A DNA stretch of 64,000 bases from Isoetes taiwanensis (GCA_021234155.1 JAJEKV010000086.1:3953461-4017460); one strand, 5' to 3'. Counted from the stretch's first letter, positions 47,960 to 60,159 are shown. Made by a program: numbers and translations. The notes: generated by a model from the sequence alone, not told the origin.

Positions 47960-50900
47960 TTCCCACCTTGAAAATGATGTTGTCCTCGGCATCAAAAATT
48001 TGTTCTTGCTATGGAAAAAAAAAAAATCATTATTAGAGATATTCAATAAGATTCTCTGGACATGTTGGAGGCGAGTCTCCCCACCTTAAAGAGGTAGCAT
48101 TGAAATTACAAGTCACGCAAAAGTTGTCATGTTCAAGGTGGTCAAGTTTGAAATGACGCGTAATGTGCAATTTATAACTCGGCGAAAGTTGAACGGTAAT
48201 CATTGGAATAACATTATGTGGAAGGGTGATATAACAATTTATGTTGTGCTCAGCATCTAGACAAGTCTACAAGAACTACGGTTTACGTCGTGGCAACACA
48301 TCACATATGATAAAGAAAGTCTCCCCTCCTTAAGGAAGGCAACACAGGATTGAAGGGTACGGGATAGTTTGAGAATTCAAACAACTTGGAAGGAATTAGG
48401 AAAATGCTTAACAAATTGCTAAAAGGTCGTAGAAAATTGAATGCAAAGTTGACATGAAATATGACATTGTGATGCATGGGATGCGCAAAAGATATTAGAA
48501 TAAATCCAATATGAATCGCAGATATGAGTCCGTAGAATAATTCCCAGACCATTAGAAGAATGCGTTGGTGAGAGTATAAGTTGCAGAGAGATTATCATCA
48601 TGAGACGTATATAGAATGAAATGTGAGAGAAGATGAAATTAATAGTGGCAATGTATACGTCGATATAAGGATTTGAGAGGCATTAATATTAATAATATCG
48701 AAAGACTCTTTAAAACATGACATAGGTTGCGTAGCAACCGTTTTCTATACATCGGAGTAGTTTATTGTAATGTGGATTGACTCGAGTAAATTGCACTGTT
48801 AGAAAATAAAAGTGTGAGTTTCTGGGCACAAGGTATATCGTATAAAACTATGATACTCTGAGGGTTTAGCTTAGTTGTGAATGAAGCGTGGCCTTATAGG
48901 AAAACAATCGATTTGGTGATATGGAAGCTGATGTAGCTTCATAGAGAATGGTGAGTGCAGTCATACGTCTGCTCCTTGGAAGGCAGAGACAAGCACAAAC
49001 ATAGTACATGTAGATACTATAGCATGATATTTGCATAGCAAACTTGGGTTAGGTAAAGGTCGGCTAGAGAATTTAAATATCCCATGAGGATGTAGGGAAA
49101 GTCAAGGCAACATTGTGACAAGAAGGAAAACCATTTTCTAATCCTTGACTAGTTAAGTGACCCCGTCTACCAAGGATAGTTATGTGGAATAGATATGAGA
49201 GCTTGTGTAAAAGGACTAAATGTTGAAATAAGGAGTGGTAAGGTATCCTTACTTTGGATCCATGCCCGAAAGAATTGCTAGGACGATGTTTGTGATCTTA
49301 TTGAATCACTGAAAGTTGAGCGACCGAGAAAGGCATACTTAATAATGGCATTATCTGCCATAGAACACACTAGAGAGGTACTATACTAATGTGGAAACTG
49401 GATTATAAATATCTAGCGTATTAAAGAACATATTATAAAAATGCGCATAAGTTGTATTTCGTAAGGAGGCTGATGTTCCTAAGGTGTGCAATATAGATAC
49501 AAGGGTATGCATGAGTAAGACGAGAATATATGGAATGTAGTTTCCACGCAAGGTCAAGAGAATCGAAGTCGAACTTCACGAAAGTGAGAGCAAGCGTTCT
49601 ATAAGAACGTTGGAATAGAAGACGACAATTGCTAGCAGAAATCGCAATCGTCTGAAAACTGTAAGGAAGGTATGTTGGAGCATTGGTGAAGCTATACTTT
49701 TAAGGGATGTCGACGTCCAATCAAATTTGCATTAGGGAGGCAAATAATGTATCTAGACGACACGTGTAAGATAAGGGGAGCATGAAAGTTGTTGTGAACA
49801 ACATTTCAATTATAGAAAATTTTGTAGGGACACTTTGAATAACCCAAAATGTAGGAGATGAACAAGGTAGGTGCCCGATGGACAATTTGCCAAAGAGAAT
49901 GTGGTCTGGACTTGGTACTGTGTGTATATCTCGAGGAGTAGCTCCTCGGTGGTATATGCGTACTAGGACCATTTATCATGCATTCTAGGACCATTTAATG
50001 GTGACGCATAACAACAAAAAGAAAGGGTGTATAATAGAAGTTTTCACTTTTCATATGAGTACGAGAATAATGAGAAGTGTTCCTAGAGTAGATGTTAAAT
50101 ATGTTCACTAGGAACTTAGAGTGGCATCTCTCACTGTGGTATTTGTTATTAGAGCTTGAGAATCAAGCCGAACTAGGTTCCTTTTCTATGTGTACGAATC
50201 AGAGACTATGGAAAGTGTGGTGTTAAAACCACATCATGTATGGTACAATATGACATGAAGTTGAATTATGGTGGATAACATCATCCACAAGATGGTTATA
50301 TGGGAGCGGATTATAATTATAGGCTATGACAAGAGTATACATGGAAGAACACATGTATTAAACATGTAGGTAGTGAAGATTGTACAATACGGCAGGCAAA
50401 TATGAACACTGCTATGTGATTATGTGAAAGAATGACATATGATTCTAGACTTAGGATTGGTTCACACATGTTACTATATCACATAATAGCAAGGTAGCAG
50501 TCATGAATGTTGGAAAGTAGTATCAAATACTATAGTAGTAATGATATTAAGGATGTCGATTGTGACATTCAGATTTATGTCATACAGGAAAATAGTAGGA
50601 TATTCGTGCAAGACAAACGGAATGTTACGGGATAAAGTTAGAAATAAGCATAATTGTATGCTTGCACCTGAAGATATTTAACGAGGTATGAAATACCAGA
50701 GATAAGCATTCAAGTTATCTCAATTGTTTGGGGTTGACTGACGTCGACACGTACAACATACTAAGGGACATGAAAGGTGTTCAAGTCAAGAAAATAGCCA
50801 GAGTAAGTCTAGCATACGACGACATTACATTCAAGAATATCCTGACGATGGTTGGAACGAAATGGAAATAACAGATAATAGGAGTTTAACTTCTCAAAGG

Positions 50901-52780
50901 TTCTAGAGGCCAATGAATTAATTCAGCGTTATAAGCTGAGAGTATCAAGAGGGTGTGGAAATAGCATGATGTATGAAATATCCCTTGCAATAACGGAAGA
51001 AGATTAGGAGGGTGGCTTTGCCAATTATATCCTTAGGGATAACTGACAAGAGGGAATACATACCAGTTTCAAGGCCCGTGGAGACGAGATGTATAGAAGA
51101 GATGGGATGGGATTATATGAATCAGTAGTCTATATATTCTGAGAATTTCCTTACTCTCGAGGGAGCAATGCCAAATCCCGAAGTAGGGGAATGAGGATCC
51201 CTGGTTCTGAAGCACACACCTCTGATAGATTATGACTTTAAGACCGTTAAGACGATAAAGAATTGGATAACCCTACGGCGGTTGCTAATGAAGGTTCGAT
51301 CGTAGGGGTTTTCTATTATGAGATCGAGAGGGTTTCATTAGAGGTAATTTGAGATCTCCTTTTGTCCCCATAAGAATCCTCCAATAGAATGAGTACTCTA
51401 CATCAAACTGCAATTAATGCAGCATTAACAACTTCATTGCTGTTGTTTTTTCCCTATAACTTTTGATCTACTCATGAAAATGCTGCGGCGTTTGTTGCAT
51501 TAGATGCAGAATGAAAAGATCTTTCAAGTGATATATGGTTATGATGTATTTCAATGCAAGCCATATGTGTTAACCTTAAAAAATATGGTTTTTTGCTTTT
51601 TTCTTATATATTTACATCCCAAAAGATATAACAATGGGTTGTCATTAGAAAGATCTTGAGGAGACGAATCCATTGCCACAAATAGCGTTCGAATCGGAGT
51701 TTTTGATCAAAAGTTATAGTAGAAAAATGACACCGCAAAAGTTAGTTAGAACTGCATTAATTACTGCTGCCACATAATACTGGAATAAAATACACTGGAG
51801 CTCTTCTCTTATTGGACAGTTTAAAAAGCTGATGTGGCTTTTTAAGCATCCCTTAATGGGACAAAATGAGATCTCAAATTACCTCTAATGAATGCCTCCA
51901 TCTCATTATGAGGGAGCCGAAGAGGACAACATTTGAAACTGATTAAAAGTTGAAGTTGACATGATAAATTAAAAAAATAGGTTAATTGTGACAAAGCATG
52001 GTTGATATTGGGGACACAAAGGATATCTAACTGAAGGAACCTTTAGAAAAGCTCCTCATCTGGGGTAGTAACCTTCGAAATTATGGCATAATCCGTGGAA
52101 GGATCATAGTTGATGTAAGTTTAAATGAAGTACCATAAGGCACTAAAGGAATGGTTGAAGTAGCTGGGGACCCTATCAAAATGTAGGCAGCATATAGAAT
52201 TTCAACATAGAGTCAGCATAGAAGAACGTAAGAGATAACAATTCATAGATCTGTGAGGATGTTAAAGCATAGGGTTCCAATGATATACGGGATAAAAGTC
52301 ATAGAGAAATTTGAGCGCTTAACTATAACCTTGAAACATAGTCTTATGGATCATACAGCATGCGGTAATTTAGAAGATAACAAGAGGATGAAAGAAGATC
52401 TGAAAGGTTAGATTATTTAGTGATCCTACGGACGAAGAATTTATATATGTTATATGAAGCATACAGGTGATGAGCAGCATTGGGAGTAAGAAGCAACATG
52501 TTTCAAGGCCAGGGTAAAGGAGATCGATGATAGTCGCGAGAAGGTAGCAAAGAAGAAGACGAAATTAATGGACTATTATTCATTATGTGGGGGCTACCAA
52601 GTGGAAAGGCATCATGGGGTTTTGACAACCGATGAAGACTTAAATACGGGCCTTAGGGATAAAAGGATTTCAATTTATAGGATAAGATGGCGAACAATAA
52701 TTGTACAAGGACCCTAAAAGTAGAAGGAGCTATTGTAGAAGGGTGCCTGATTGGTACTAACATCTGGGACTATTCTTCTA
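47960..52780 (-). mobile_element. Long ORF-poor decayed element, unit 2
   Basis: Near-identical to 29,500-34,300 apart from scattered substitutions and the MITE. The LTR terminus at its left edge is altered (GGGCGTCGCATTTCCC instead of GAACGTCACATTTTCCC). As in unit 1, no coding frame of note. Confidence 0.4.
51336..51890. mobile_element. MITE (555 bp) with ~33-bp terminal inverted repeats, unit 2 only
   Basis: The ends CATTAGAGGTAATTTGAGAT... and ...ATCTCAAATTACCTCTAATG are reverse complements over 33 bases with one mismatch. Removing the element rejoins GGGTTT|AATGCC exactly as in unit 1 (about 32,875), so the borders are fixed and there is no visible target-site duplication. Internal words (ACTTTTGATCTACT and TTGATCAAAAGTTATAGTA) are also inverted. 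No coding frame. Confidence 0.85.
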
Positions 52781-54300
52781 ATTTTCCTGAGATATGTAGA
52801 GTATTCTTTAAATTTAGTAACCCTAAGACACTAAGGTAATGGTTGAAAGGAGATTGCCCTAACCAAATTTAGGTATCCTTGAAGGTGTTGATGAGTCAAG
52901 AAGGGCGGCATACCTTCAAATGTTAGGGTAGAACAACTTAAAACGAGGTTTGGCCATCGCATTAAATTGGAGGCATATTATGATAGATTTGAATGAGGTG
53001 TTGACATGGATATATAAGCACTTGTTACAAAGTATGCGTCATATAGGCGGTGAATTGAAAGGTGATGGTACAATTTAGAAATCCAAGGCGGAGGGTTCTT
53101 GCATGGGTGAGTTAGTTGGACTAAATTATTCTCTAGATAGATTTGAATGAGGTGTTGTTACTTAGCTCCTAACATGTGATAAAATAGCATTTGGGAAGTT
53201 AGAACTCAAGCAATGAAAACTATGTGTTACAAAAATTAGTTCATGACATAAAGAAAAGTATTGAAAGGTGATGGTTAGGATCCAATTTAGGAAATCCAAG
53301 GCACGGAGGGTTCTTGCATGGAACCTATTTTGCGGGGCCAATAATGACCCTTGGGGTGTCTAGTTGGTTGGATCAAGAGAGGTCTATTCTCGAGACACTA
53401 TAAATAAAGCAAGAATCATTATAAGTCAAGGCTTAGAGACTAAAAGAGGTTGGCATTAGGTATGGTTGGCTCCATAGTGTTATTTTAGCTCATTAAACAT
53501 GTGATAAAAATAGCAATCTTTTTAAAGAGAATGAAGATACTAGAGACTAAAAGGAAGGTTCAAAGGAAGGAAAAAAAAAATAATTTCCGGCATAGCAAGG
53601 CATCTACTAGAAAAAATTAGTTAAACATCCGGCCCTGTTGGAGAATTATTTGTCTTTGCTAGGGTATTAAGGAATGCGGAGGGCAAGATGATGTGATGCA
53701 TATCTAAGCTTCAAGCCGACCATATATTTGCAATCGTTTTGCCTTTGAATTTGTGGTGGTAATCAAGGCATGAATGATGGCTATATGGGGATCCATCCTC
53801 ACGAGCTTAGCATCAAATGAAGAGGTAGGTCTAATTTCATCATCTTAGAAGTGAATCTACTTTGGGTGTACAACATATTAATAAGACACATTTCTCTGGG
53901 GAGGTTAATTCAAACTGTCGATTTAAATTCTCCTTATTAATGTTATTGTTTTCCGCCCATTGTCTATTCCTCATGTAGCATTATTGCGGAGGAAGAAAGT
54001 AAAGTAGTTAGGAACAGCAAAAAAGAGCAATAAAAAAAAAGCCAAAGGTCTCATTGGATTCCTAAAGCTTGGGGAAAGAAATTAGAAGAACCTCTAAATT
54101 TTGCTTCTTAATCCTCAAGATTTAATCTGAAAATTGATCTACTAAGAAATAAGATCAAAATTATATGCTCTTGGATATTAGAGCCAACACCCTTCAATAT
54201 AAGAGCCAACATGAGTGCCATGATCTCAACATGAATGTCCGAGCATAGACTTGAACGCCATAGCTAAAGGTAAAAAGAAGAACGCCATAGCTAAAGAAGA
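52780..54300. other. Scrambled, micro-deleted stretch of unit 2
   Basis: Compared with 33,770-35,800 this stretch has many 3-30-base losses and displaced words. For example GATAGATTTGAATGAGGTGTTG occurs at about 52,982 and 53,137, and ATAAAGCAAGAATCATTATA, which belongs to the SINE region, is inserted at about 53,402. There is no gene. It may be a poor consensus or a product of repeated template switching. Confidence 0.7.
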
Positions 54301-54479
54301 GGTAAAAATGTCTGCATAATTAAACCTAACAAAAACCTCATCTTAGGATAATGACTCTTTTTCCTTGAAATTCTGGTGTGACGTGCGTCCTTTCACGCTA
54401 TAATTTCAACCAAAAGTTTATTCTTGTCTACAAAAAGTTAGGGAGATAGAAGACTACATCATTGAAAATAAAGCAAGAA

Positions 54480-54740
54480 AATCGAGACACTATAAATAAA
54501 GCAAGAATCATTATATTCCTTGACAAAGGAGCTTAGTGCATTGGTAAAGGAGTTGGCTTGAGGAGGTTGAAAGTTCAATCCCACAACATGCCTTCTTATT
54601 TTGAAAAGAGTTGTTGTTTTGACTAAATATGTATAACAAATATATAAAACGTATAAGATGTATAACCTTTTTAAAGAAGTTTGGCATGGTGGTAATAACC
54701 TAGGGTTGAAATTAGGAGGTCACGGGTTCAAAACGGGGGC
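54480..54740 (+). mobile_element. Tandem pair of tRNA-derived SINE heads, unit 2
   Basis: Counterpart of 35,977-36,245 with the B boxes GTTCAATCCC (about 54,571) and GGGTTCAAAACG (about 54,723) retained. The A box of head 1 is TAGTGCATTGG, still consensus. Confidence 0.6.
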
Positions 54741-55004
54741 CAAAAAAAGCTTTTACTTGTTTTAGCACGTTTGCACAAACGGAAGTGGACACTTTGAAGC
54801 AATTTGAGGCTGTCCACGTTGCTGCCAGCTAATATTTTTGTCCATGTGGAGGACCTTAGAATCGTTTGATCTGATCTACGGCTATGGAAATTAAAGGAAA
54901 TTCCAGGTCAGGGCAGTTATGGGCGCCTTTGCTAATATCGATTTGGTTTTGTTCTTGATTAATCTGATAGATGTTAGATTTGTTTCTTTCTTGTGCTTGT
55001 TTTT

Positions 55005-57218
55005 TATTTTGATTTTGATGCGATGCCCTAACTGAAAACTCTGTCCATGGGGATACAGGTACGTGTTTTTGGTTTTCTTCTGGTACTACTTATTTGCTTC
55101 TTAGAACCGACGACAAAACCCATGTTTGCGGATGCATGAGATAGGATCAGACTGCTTCAACTATCAGACTTACTATTTTCAAAATGGCAATGATGTTCTT
55201 GGGTTCCGGTATGACATCTCTGCACTGGAGGTTGCTTGCACTGGAGGAGTGCCTTTGTTTCTAATATTCTTAACAGGTATCTTATCTTAACCTCTTTTTT
55301 GACCTTTTTGAGCTTGAAACGGGAAAGGATAGCTTAGAGGGAATTGAAGAAGGATGTGTGGCAGATAACACACTGGATTACTTGTTAAGGACGTCAAGGT
55401 ACATTTCAGATTTGACTGGCGAAAAATATTCGAAAAATGTTCCTCTGAAGCATATAAAGGATGATAATCATATAGGCAAGTTAAGTGTTCATGTAGAAGA
55501 TGCATTGAGTGGAAAGGCAGCATCAGAATGCATGGAAACTTTTGAGACAACGATTGAAACCTGGTGGTAGGATTATGGTTAATTGTGGTGGATCATGTGT
55601 TGAGTCTGAACTTAAGAAAGATGGTTTACTTACAGCTGACGAGACTTTTTGCTGCTTTGGACAAGAATGCATTGGACTGTTATTGGCGCTTCTGTTATAC
55701 TTTCTTCTAGAAAACAGGTACTGCAAATTTTTTATTTCTGATCAAATGGGTTTAGTGCTTTGTGTTGCGTTTTGTGGTGCTTCTTTCTTTCTACTATTTG
55801 CTTCTACTTTAGGAAAATGTGGCAGAAGCAGTTGCCAAGTTGAAAGAATTGAATATTGATGCGTATGGGCTTGCCTGCCATGTATCTAACGCTGAGCAAA
55901 GAAAACAGCTTATTCAATACACAGTTGATATGTATTTTTGTTTATGATGAGTCTCAGAACATTTAGGCCCTTCGGATTGAGAGGATTGATATTCTAGTTT
56001 CGAATGCAGCTGCAAACCCTTCCGTAGATTCTCTAATTAGTATATCTGAATCTGCGATGGACAAGATGTGGGATGTGAATGTCAAGTCGGGGTTGCTGCT
56101 TGTGCAGGTGAAACTAATCTGACATATCTAAAGATCTTCACATTCATTGTAATCTGAAAAGTTCGCTTATAGGAGGCAGCACCACATTTATCTGATGGGT
56201 CCTCAGTTGTGTTCATTTCTTCAATAGCTGCATTCCAACTCAGTTCTGGCCTGGCCTTATATAGCATCACAAAGACTGCACCTTTAGGCTTGACGAAGGT
56301 ACCTTCTTTCTTTCTGAATTTGAACTCCATGAAACTAGGTCACTCAGTGGAAATTTATGAAATCTTGGATTGTTGATGAGAGTTTGCCATATTTAAGTTA
56401 TTTAGGATCAGTAGCATTTATAAAAAGGACGCTTCTTGGAACATGGCTTATTATGTTCATGCTATATACCTTATATTATATTACTAACACCTTTATATGA
56501 ATGCTTTTTTTTCTTATTAAAACATGAATACGAGTGTAATTTAGAGTTTGAACAGCTAAAATGCTTCTATGCAAAGAGATAATTTTGGTTGAATTTTGGA
56601 TATTTAGGCATTGGCTGCTGAGCTAGCTCCAAAGGTGAGAGTGAATTGTGTGGCACCAGGTTATGTGGCGACACGCTTTTCAAGCTTTTTGACTGAAAAC
56701 GAGGCAGCGGTATGTAGCATTTTCAGAGTGATCCTGCAATTTGTATGGAACGCTTTTGGACATCGGTGCTATAGTCTGATAGCGTTAGATGGTGAAATTG
56801 AGTCAAGCCTTTTTGTTCTTCTAAGTAAACTCTTAAATTAGTCAAGAAGCTCTGTAATTTTTCAGTTTACTATAAAGGAGCTTGGTGCATTGAAAGTCAG
56901 AATTAATACACCATCCAGATTTGGTTACGTTTGCTCCAGTTTTTTGGGTTCTCATGGTCACATTTGCTTCAGGAGTAAATAAGCTACAGTCTGCCCCATA
57001 GCTATGATTTTACATTGGTCTTTGATGGTTACTCTCTCTCGTATGCGAACTCATTCAAAGTTCTGGAGAAAGAACACATATTATCACAAACTCTGCTGAA
57101 GAAGCTTGGAGATGTTGATGACATGGGTGCTGCAGTGGCATTTCTTTCTTCAGAAGATGCGTCCTATATTACTGGAGAAACATTAGTAGTAGCTAGTGGA
57201 ATGCCATCGAGACTTTGA
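55005..57218 (+). pseudogene. Chimeric methyltransferase-like/SDR pseudogene, unit 2
   Basis: Same layout as 36,540-38,702 but with different lesions. Here the catalytic SDR exon is intact (SSIAAFQLSSGLALYSITKT, with the Ser, Tyr and Lys of the SDR triad), as is ALAAELAPKVRVNCVAPGYV with ATRFSSFLTENEAA after it, and the last exon reads ITGETLVVASGMPSRL. Breaks are an extra T in the methyltransferase part (CTTTTTGC near 55,648), loss of the donor after QYTVD (about 55,929), and loss of the acceptor and start of the KFGRIDIL exon (about 55,975). The two units therefore decayed independently after the duplication, from a copy that was better preserved. Confidence 0.75.
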
Positions 57219-57599
57219 CTTTGCATGGATTTACATCCTTTGACATGGTAGTATATCTTACTTAGAATAGCACTATCGGTTAGATTGCGAGCTAGAACCT
57301 CCTTGTACATGGCCGCCATGTATTTTAGTTGAATAATGACCAAACTGCCAAACAATTTTAGTTGCATGAATTCTGATGTCTCTAGTGAAATGTGAGGCTG
57401 GTAGTTAGAATTAGCAAACCCTGTAATTGTGAACATGTGATTTATATTTGGAAGAGGGAAACTACATTTTTTATTTTGTAACTAGAAATTAGCACTGCTT
57501 TTGATGACATTGATATAGGGAACTTCGTATTACAAATTCTAGAGACAAAAGAACACTATCAAAACAAGTAATTTCTGTTTGCCCCTAGGGGGGCAAACC

Positions 57600-58038
57600 C
57601 TTGCTCATGTGGGGTTTCGGCATATTCTAAGTACATGCTAGAATATGCGAAAGCTGCTTCAAACTTACTGTTGGCTGTAAACTGGCAGCCGGCAGTGCTG
57701 TTGGCCAGCCGCTGTGCAAACCGGCTAACCGGCACCACTATTTGTCTTCTAAAACAAGACTGGAGCCCAGTAATGATAGTAAGGAATGCAGGGCAAGATG
57801 ATGTGATGCATATCTAAGCTTCAAGCCGACCATAACCTTTGCAATCATTTTGCCTTTGAATTTGTGGTGATGGCAGAATCAAGGCATGAATGATATAGCT
57901 ATATGGACGACCTTTCTCATTTCGTCCATCCTCACGAGCTCCAAGCTATGGCTCAGGCATCAAATGAAGAGGTAGGTCTAATTTCATCATCCGCTTAGAA
58001 GTGAATCTACTTTGGGTGTACAACATATTCTGCTCACA
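57600..58038 (+). repeat. Truncated right direct repeat, unit 2
   Basis: Matches 39,082-39,529 and then stops at CTGCTCACAAG, where unit 2 jumps to the sequence equivalent to 40,763. This marks a 1.2-kb deletion in unit 2. Confidence 0.8.
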
Positions 58039-58054
58039 AGTGGTGTAGCAGCAG

Positions 58055-58260
58055 TGGTTTTTCCTCCGAAAACCCTTCGGGGCAGGGGTTTTTTAACTGG
58101 AATAGTAATCATTCTGATGCGCTCCGTCATTGGGCTCCATAGGTCGATTGGTCTCTGTAGATGATAAAAATCATTCTATTATATTCTATTTTATTCCATT
58201 CCATTCTATTTTATTCTATTCTATTCCATTCTATTCCATTCTATTCCATTCCATTGTAAT
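58055..58260 (+). mobile_element. LINE-type 3' tail with pentanucleotide array, unit 2
   Basis: Hairpin words AAAACCCTTCGGGG and GGGGTTTTTTAAC (about 58,069-58,096) followed by a run of ATTCT/ATTCC units to about 58,257. Equivalent of 40,780-40,975. Confidence 0.55.
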
Positions 58261-58540
58261 AATGCCTTCGTGAGTTCATGTTTCTCTTTGTAATAATGTC
58301 TTCATACAAGGAAGAAGAATAGTTGTGCCTATTATCGTTCTAACTTGTTAATACCACAAATTAGTTTATGACATAAATAAGTACATTTGGTGTTTGAATC
58401 TATGGAAAAACCCACGCGCACACCATGTATTAAGTCAAGAATCGTGCCATTTTGAATCCTTTGTCAACACCTGTTTTTGAATAAATTGTCATCTTTATTA
58501 ATGTTTATATTGAAGATTATTATGATATTCCAATCCTATC

Positions 58541-58550
58541 CTATTTAAAG
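58541..58550 (+). promoter_or_regulatory. TATA-like box of Hog copy C
   Basis: CTATTTAAAG lies 35-44 bases before the ATG at 58585, so the transcript would start about 10-15 bases before the coding region. The same box precedes copies A and B. Confidence 0.5.
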
Positions 58551-58584
58551 GACCCCTCATACATAGACTTACAAGTCCTCAGCA

Positions 58585-59779
58585 ATGGCTCGGGCTATAG
58601 CATTATGCTTGTCCTTGTTCATCTCTTTCATGTTAGCCCACGGCGATTTATCTTCTAGGCATTTGCTCCAGACTACTTCCTCAACTCCACCTCCCCCTCC
58701 TCCATCTCCACCTCCCCCTCCTCCATCTCCTCCTCCTCCTCCATCTCCACCTCCCCCTCCTCCATCTCCTCCTCCTCCACCTTCTCCTCCCCCACCACCC
58801 CCTAGTAAACAAGTTTGTTTTCCAGGTGAGCATATCAACGATGTTTCCTTATCAAATTTCGATTAAGATGTTAATAATACACTTGTCTAAAATCTAGGTG
58901 ATGCCTTGGTGCAACTGATAAATTGTGAGAAGAAAGCAATGAGAGATCTTGAAGTTGGTGATAAGGTATTTAACCAACGATGATAATATATAGGCACATT
59001 CTTACTAATATCTTTCATTTAGGTGGCTGTATTATCCAAGGATGGAAAGATTGTCTACAGTGACATTTATGCATTTGGTCATAAGGATCCAAACACCTTT
59101 AGTGAATTTTTAAGAATAAGCTTTAAAAGTCGTGATATATATTCTACTCCATATGCTCTTGAGCTCACGACTCTTCATTTTGTGCCGATTTTGGAAGGTA
59201 TCCACTTGTTCCAACTTATGATCTTTTATAATACTACCTATCTCATGGTTTTGTAAAAAAATAGATGAGCATCAAGGTCTTAAATATAAGCGTGCACAAG
59301 ATATTAGGATCGGTGATACTATGTGGAGCATGGGAAACTCATCCTTGGAAGTCACAGGTAAAATTCTTAACTTGAAAACATTGTTGAGTTTTTGTTGACA
59401 TTGGTAGCACGATGTTCTTGCAGACATATCTAGAGTGTGGAAGCAAGGGTTATATAATCCCCTCTCAATGGATGGCACCATAATGGTGAACGACGTCCTA
59501 GCATCTGTTCATAGTGAATGGTTCCTCGATCATATATTTGATGTATTTGGTATAACCTCATTGCTCCCACTTGCATATCAAGCAATTCTAACTCCTCTAC
59601 GTGCTACGTATTGCATCCTCGGCAAGAACATCTATGTGCCCATCTATAATTGGGTGGATTTAATGTTGGATGTGGCCAGCTTTGGCACTAAATATGGAGG
59701 AGCCATGGCCCTTGCCACTGCTACTGTTGCAGGTCTTGTGTCTACGATTATGATATCTAAGAACAATAAACGTGAATAG
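58585..59779 (+). CDS. Extensin-like/Hog-domain (Hedgehog-type Hint) secreted protein, copy C, intact
   Basis: Five exons with GT-AG borders, 58585-58825, 58898-58965, 59023-59197, 59265-59357, 59424-59779, total 933 bases, 310 residues. Residues 1-20 are a signal peptide. Residues 35-73 are an extensin-like tract of SPPPPP(P) blocks. At 78 the Hint domain starts: CFPGDALVQL, MRDLEVGDKV (95-104), KIVYSDIYAFGHKD (112-125), LTTLHFVPI with Thr152 and His155 as the T-x-x-H pair, RIGDTMW, and GLYNPLSMDGTIMVNDVLAS (201-220). Animal Hedgehog has the same blocks in the same order. Residues 225-303 are hydrophobic (SLLPLAYQAILTPLRATYCI at 238-257; GGAMALATATVAGLVSTIMI at 284-303) and resemble the sterol-recognition part of Hog. 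By family knowledge, Cys78 would form a thioester with Val77 as acyl donor and release the N-terminal part. His123 occupies the place of the Hedgehog Asp that activates cholesterol. No Hedgehog signalling domain is present. Function in plants is not known to me. Confidence 0.88.
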
Positions 59780-60159
59780 GTCATTCCATGATTATTCAAT
59801 ATGTATATCCACCAAAGGTTGTCTTGATTATTAGCAGCCATAGTGGTTGGATTAATTAATATTAAATTATTGTGGTCATAGCGGTCATAATGGCCATATT
59901 CAAAAGACTTCAATAATACTTGATTTATCAATATTTTTTTGTTAAATGTCTTTGTGAATGCTATTTTTTTCTTTTCTTTTCTCATCAACACCCCCCACCC
60001 GACCCCCCAACACACATACACATACATACAACATACACCAGTTTTCTTTTAACTCTCTCGTTGTGTATGAGGAGAGATAATTTTATAGATACAATAAAAA
60101 TATAACTCCCTTGCATTTTGAATGCACTAAATAGCCTTGCATTATGGTTCCAATATTAG

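Noticed and set aside
55005-57218. Functional SDR gene in unit 2, because the catalytic exon is intact
   Set aside because: The first Rossmann exon is missing and a donor and an acceptor are deleted.
58569-58838. Glycine-rich open frame on the minus strand (also 41290-41523)
   Set aside because: It is the antisense shadow of the proline-rich exon of the Hog genes; (GGA/GGT)n opposite (CCT/CCA)n is always open.
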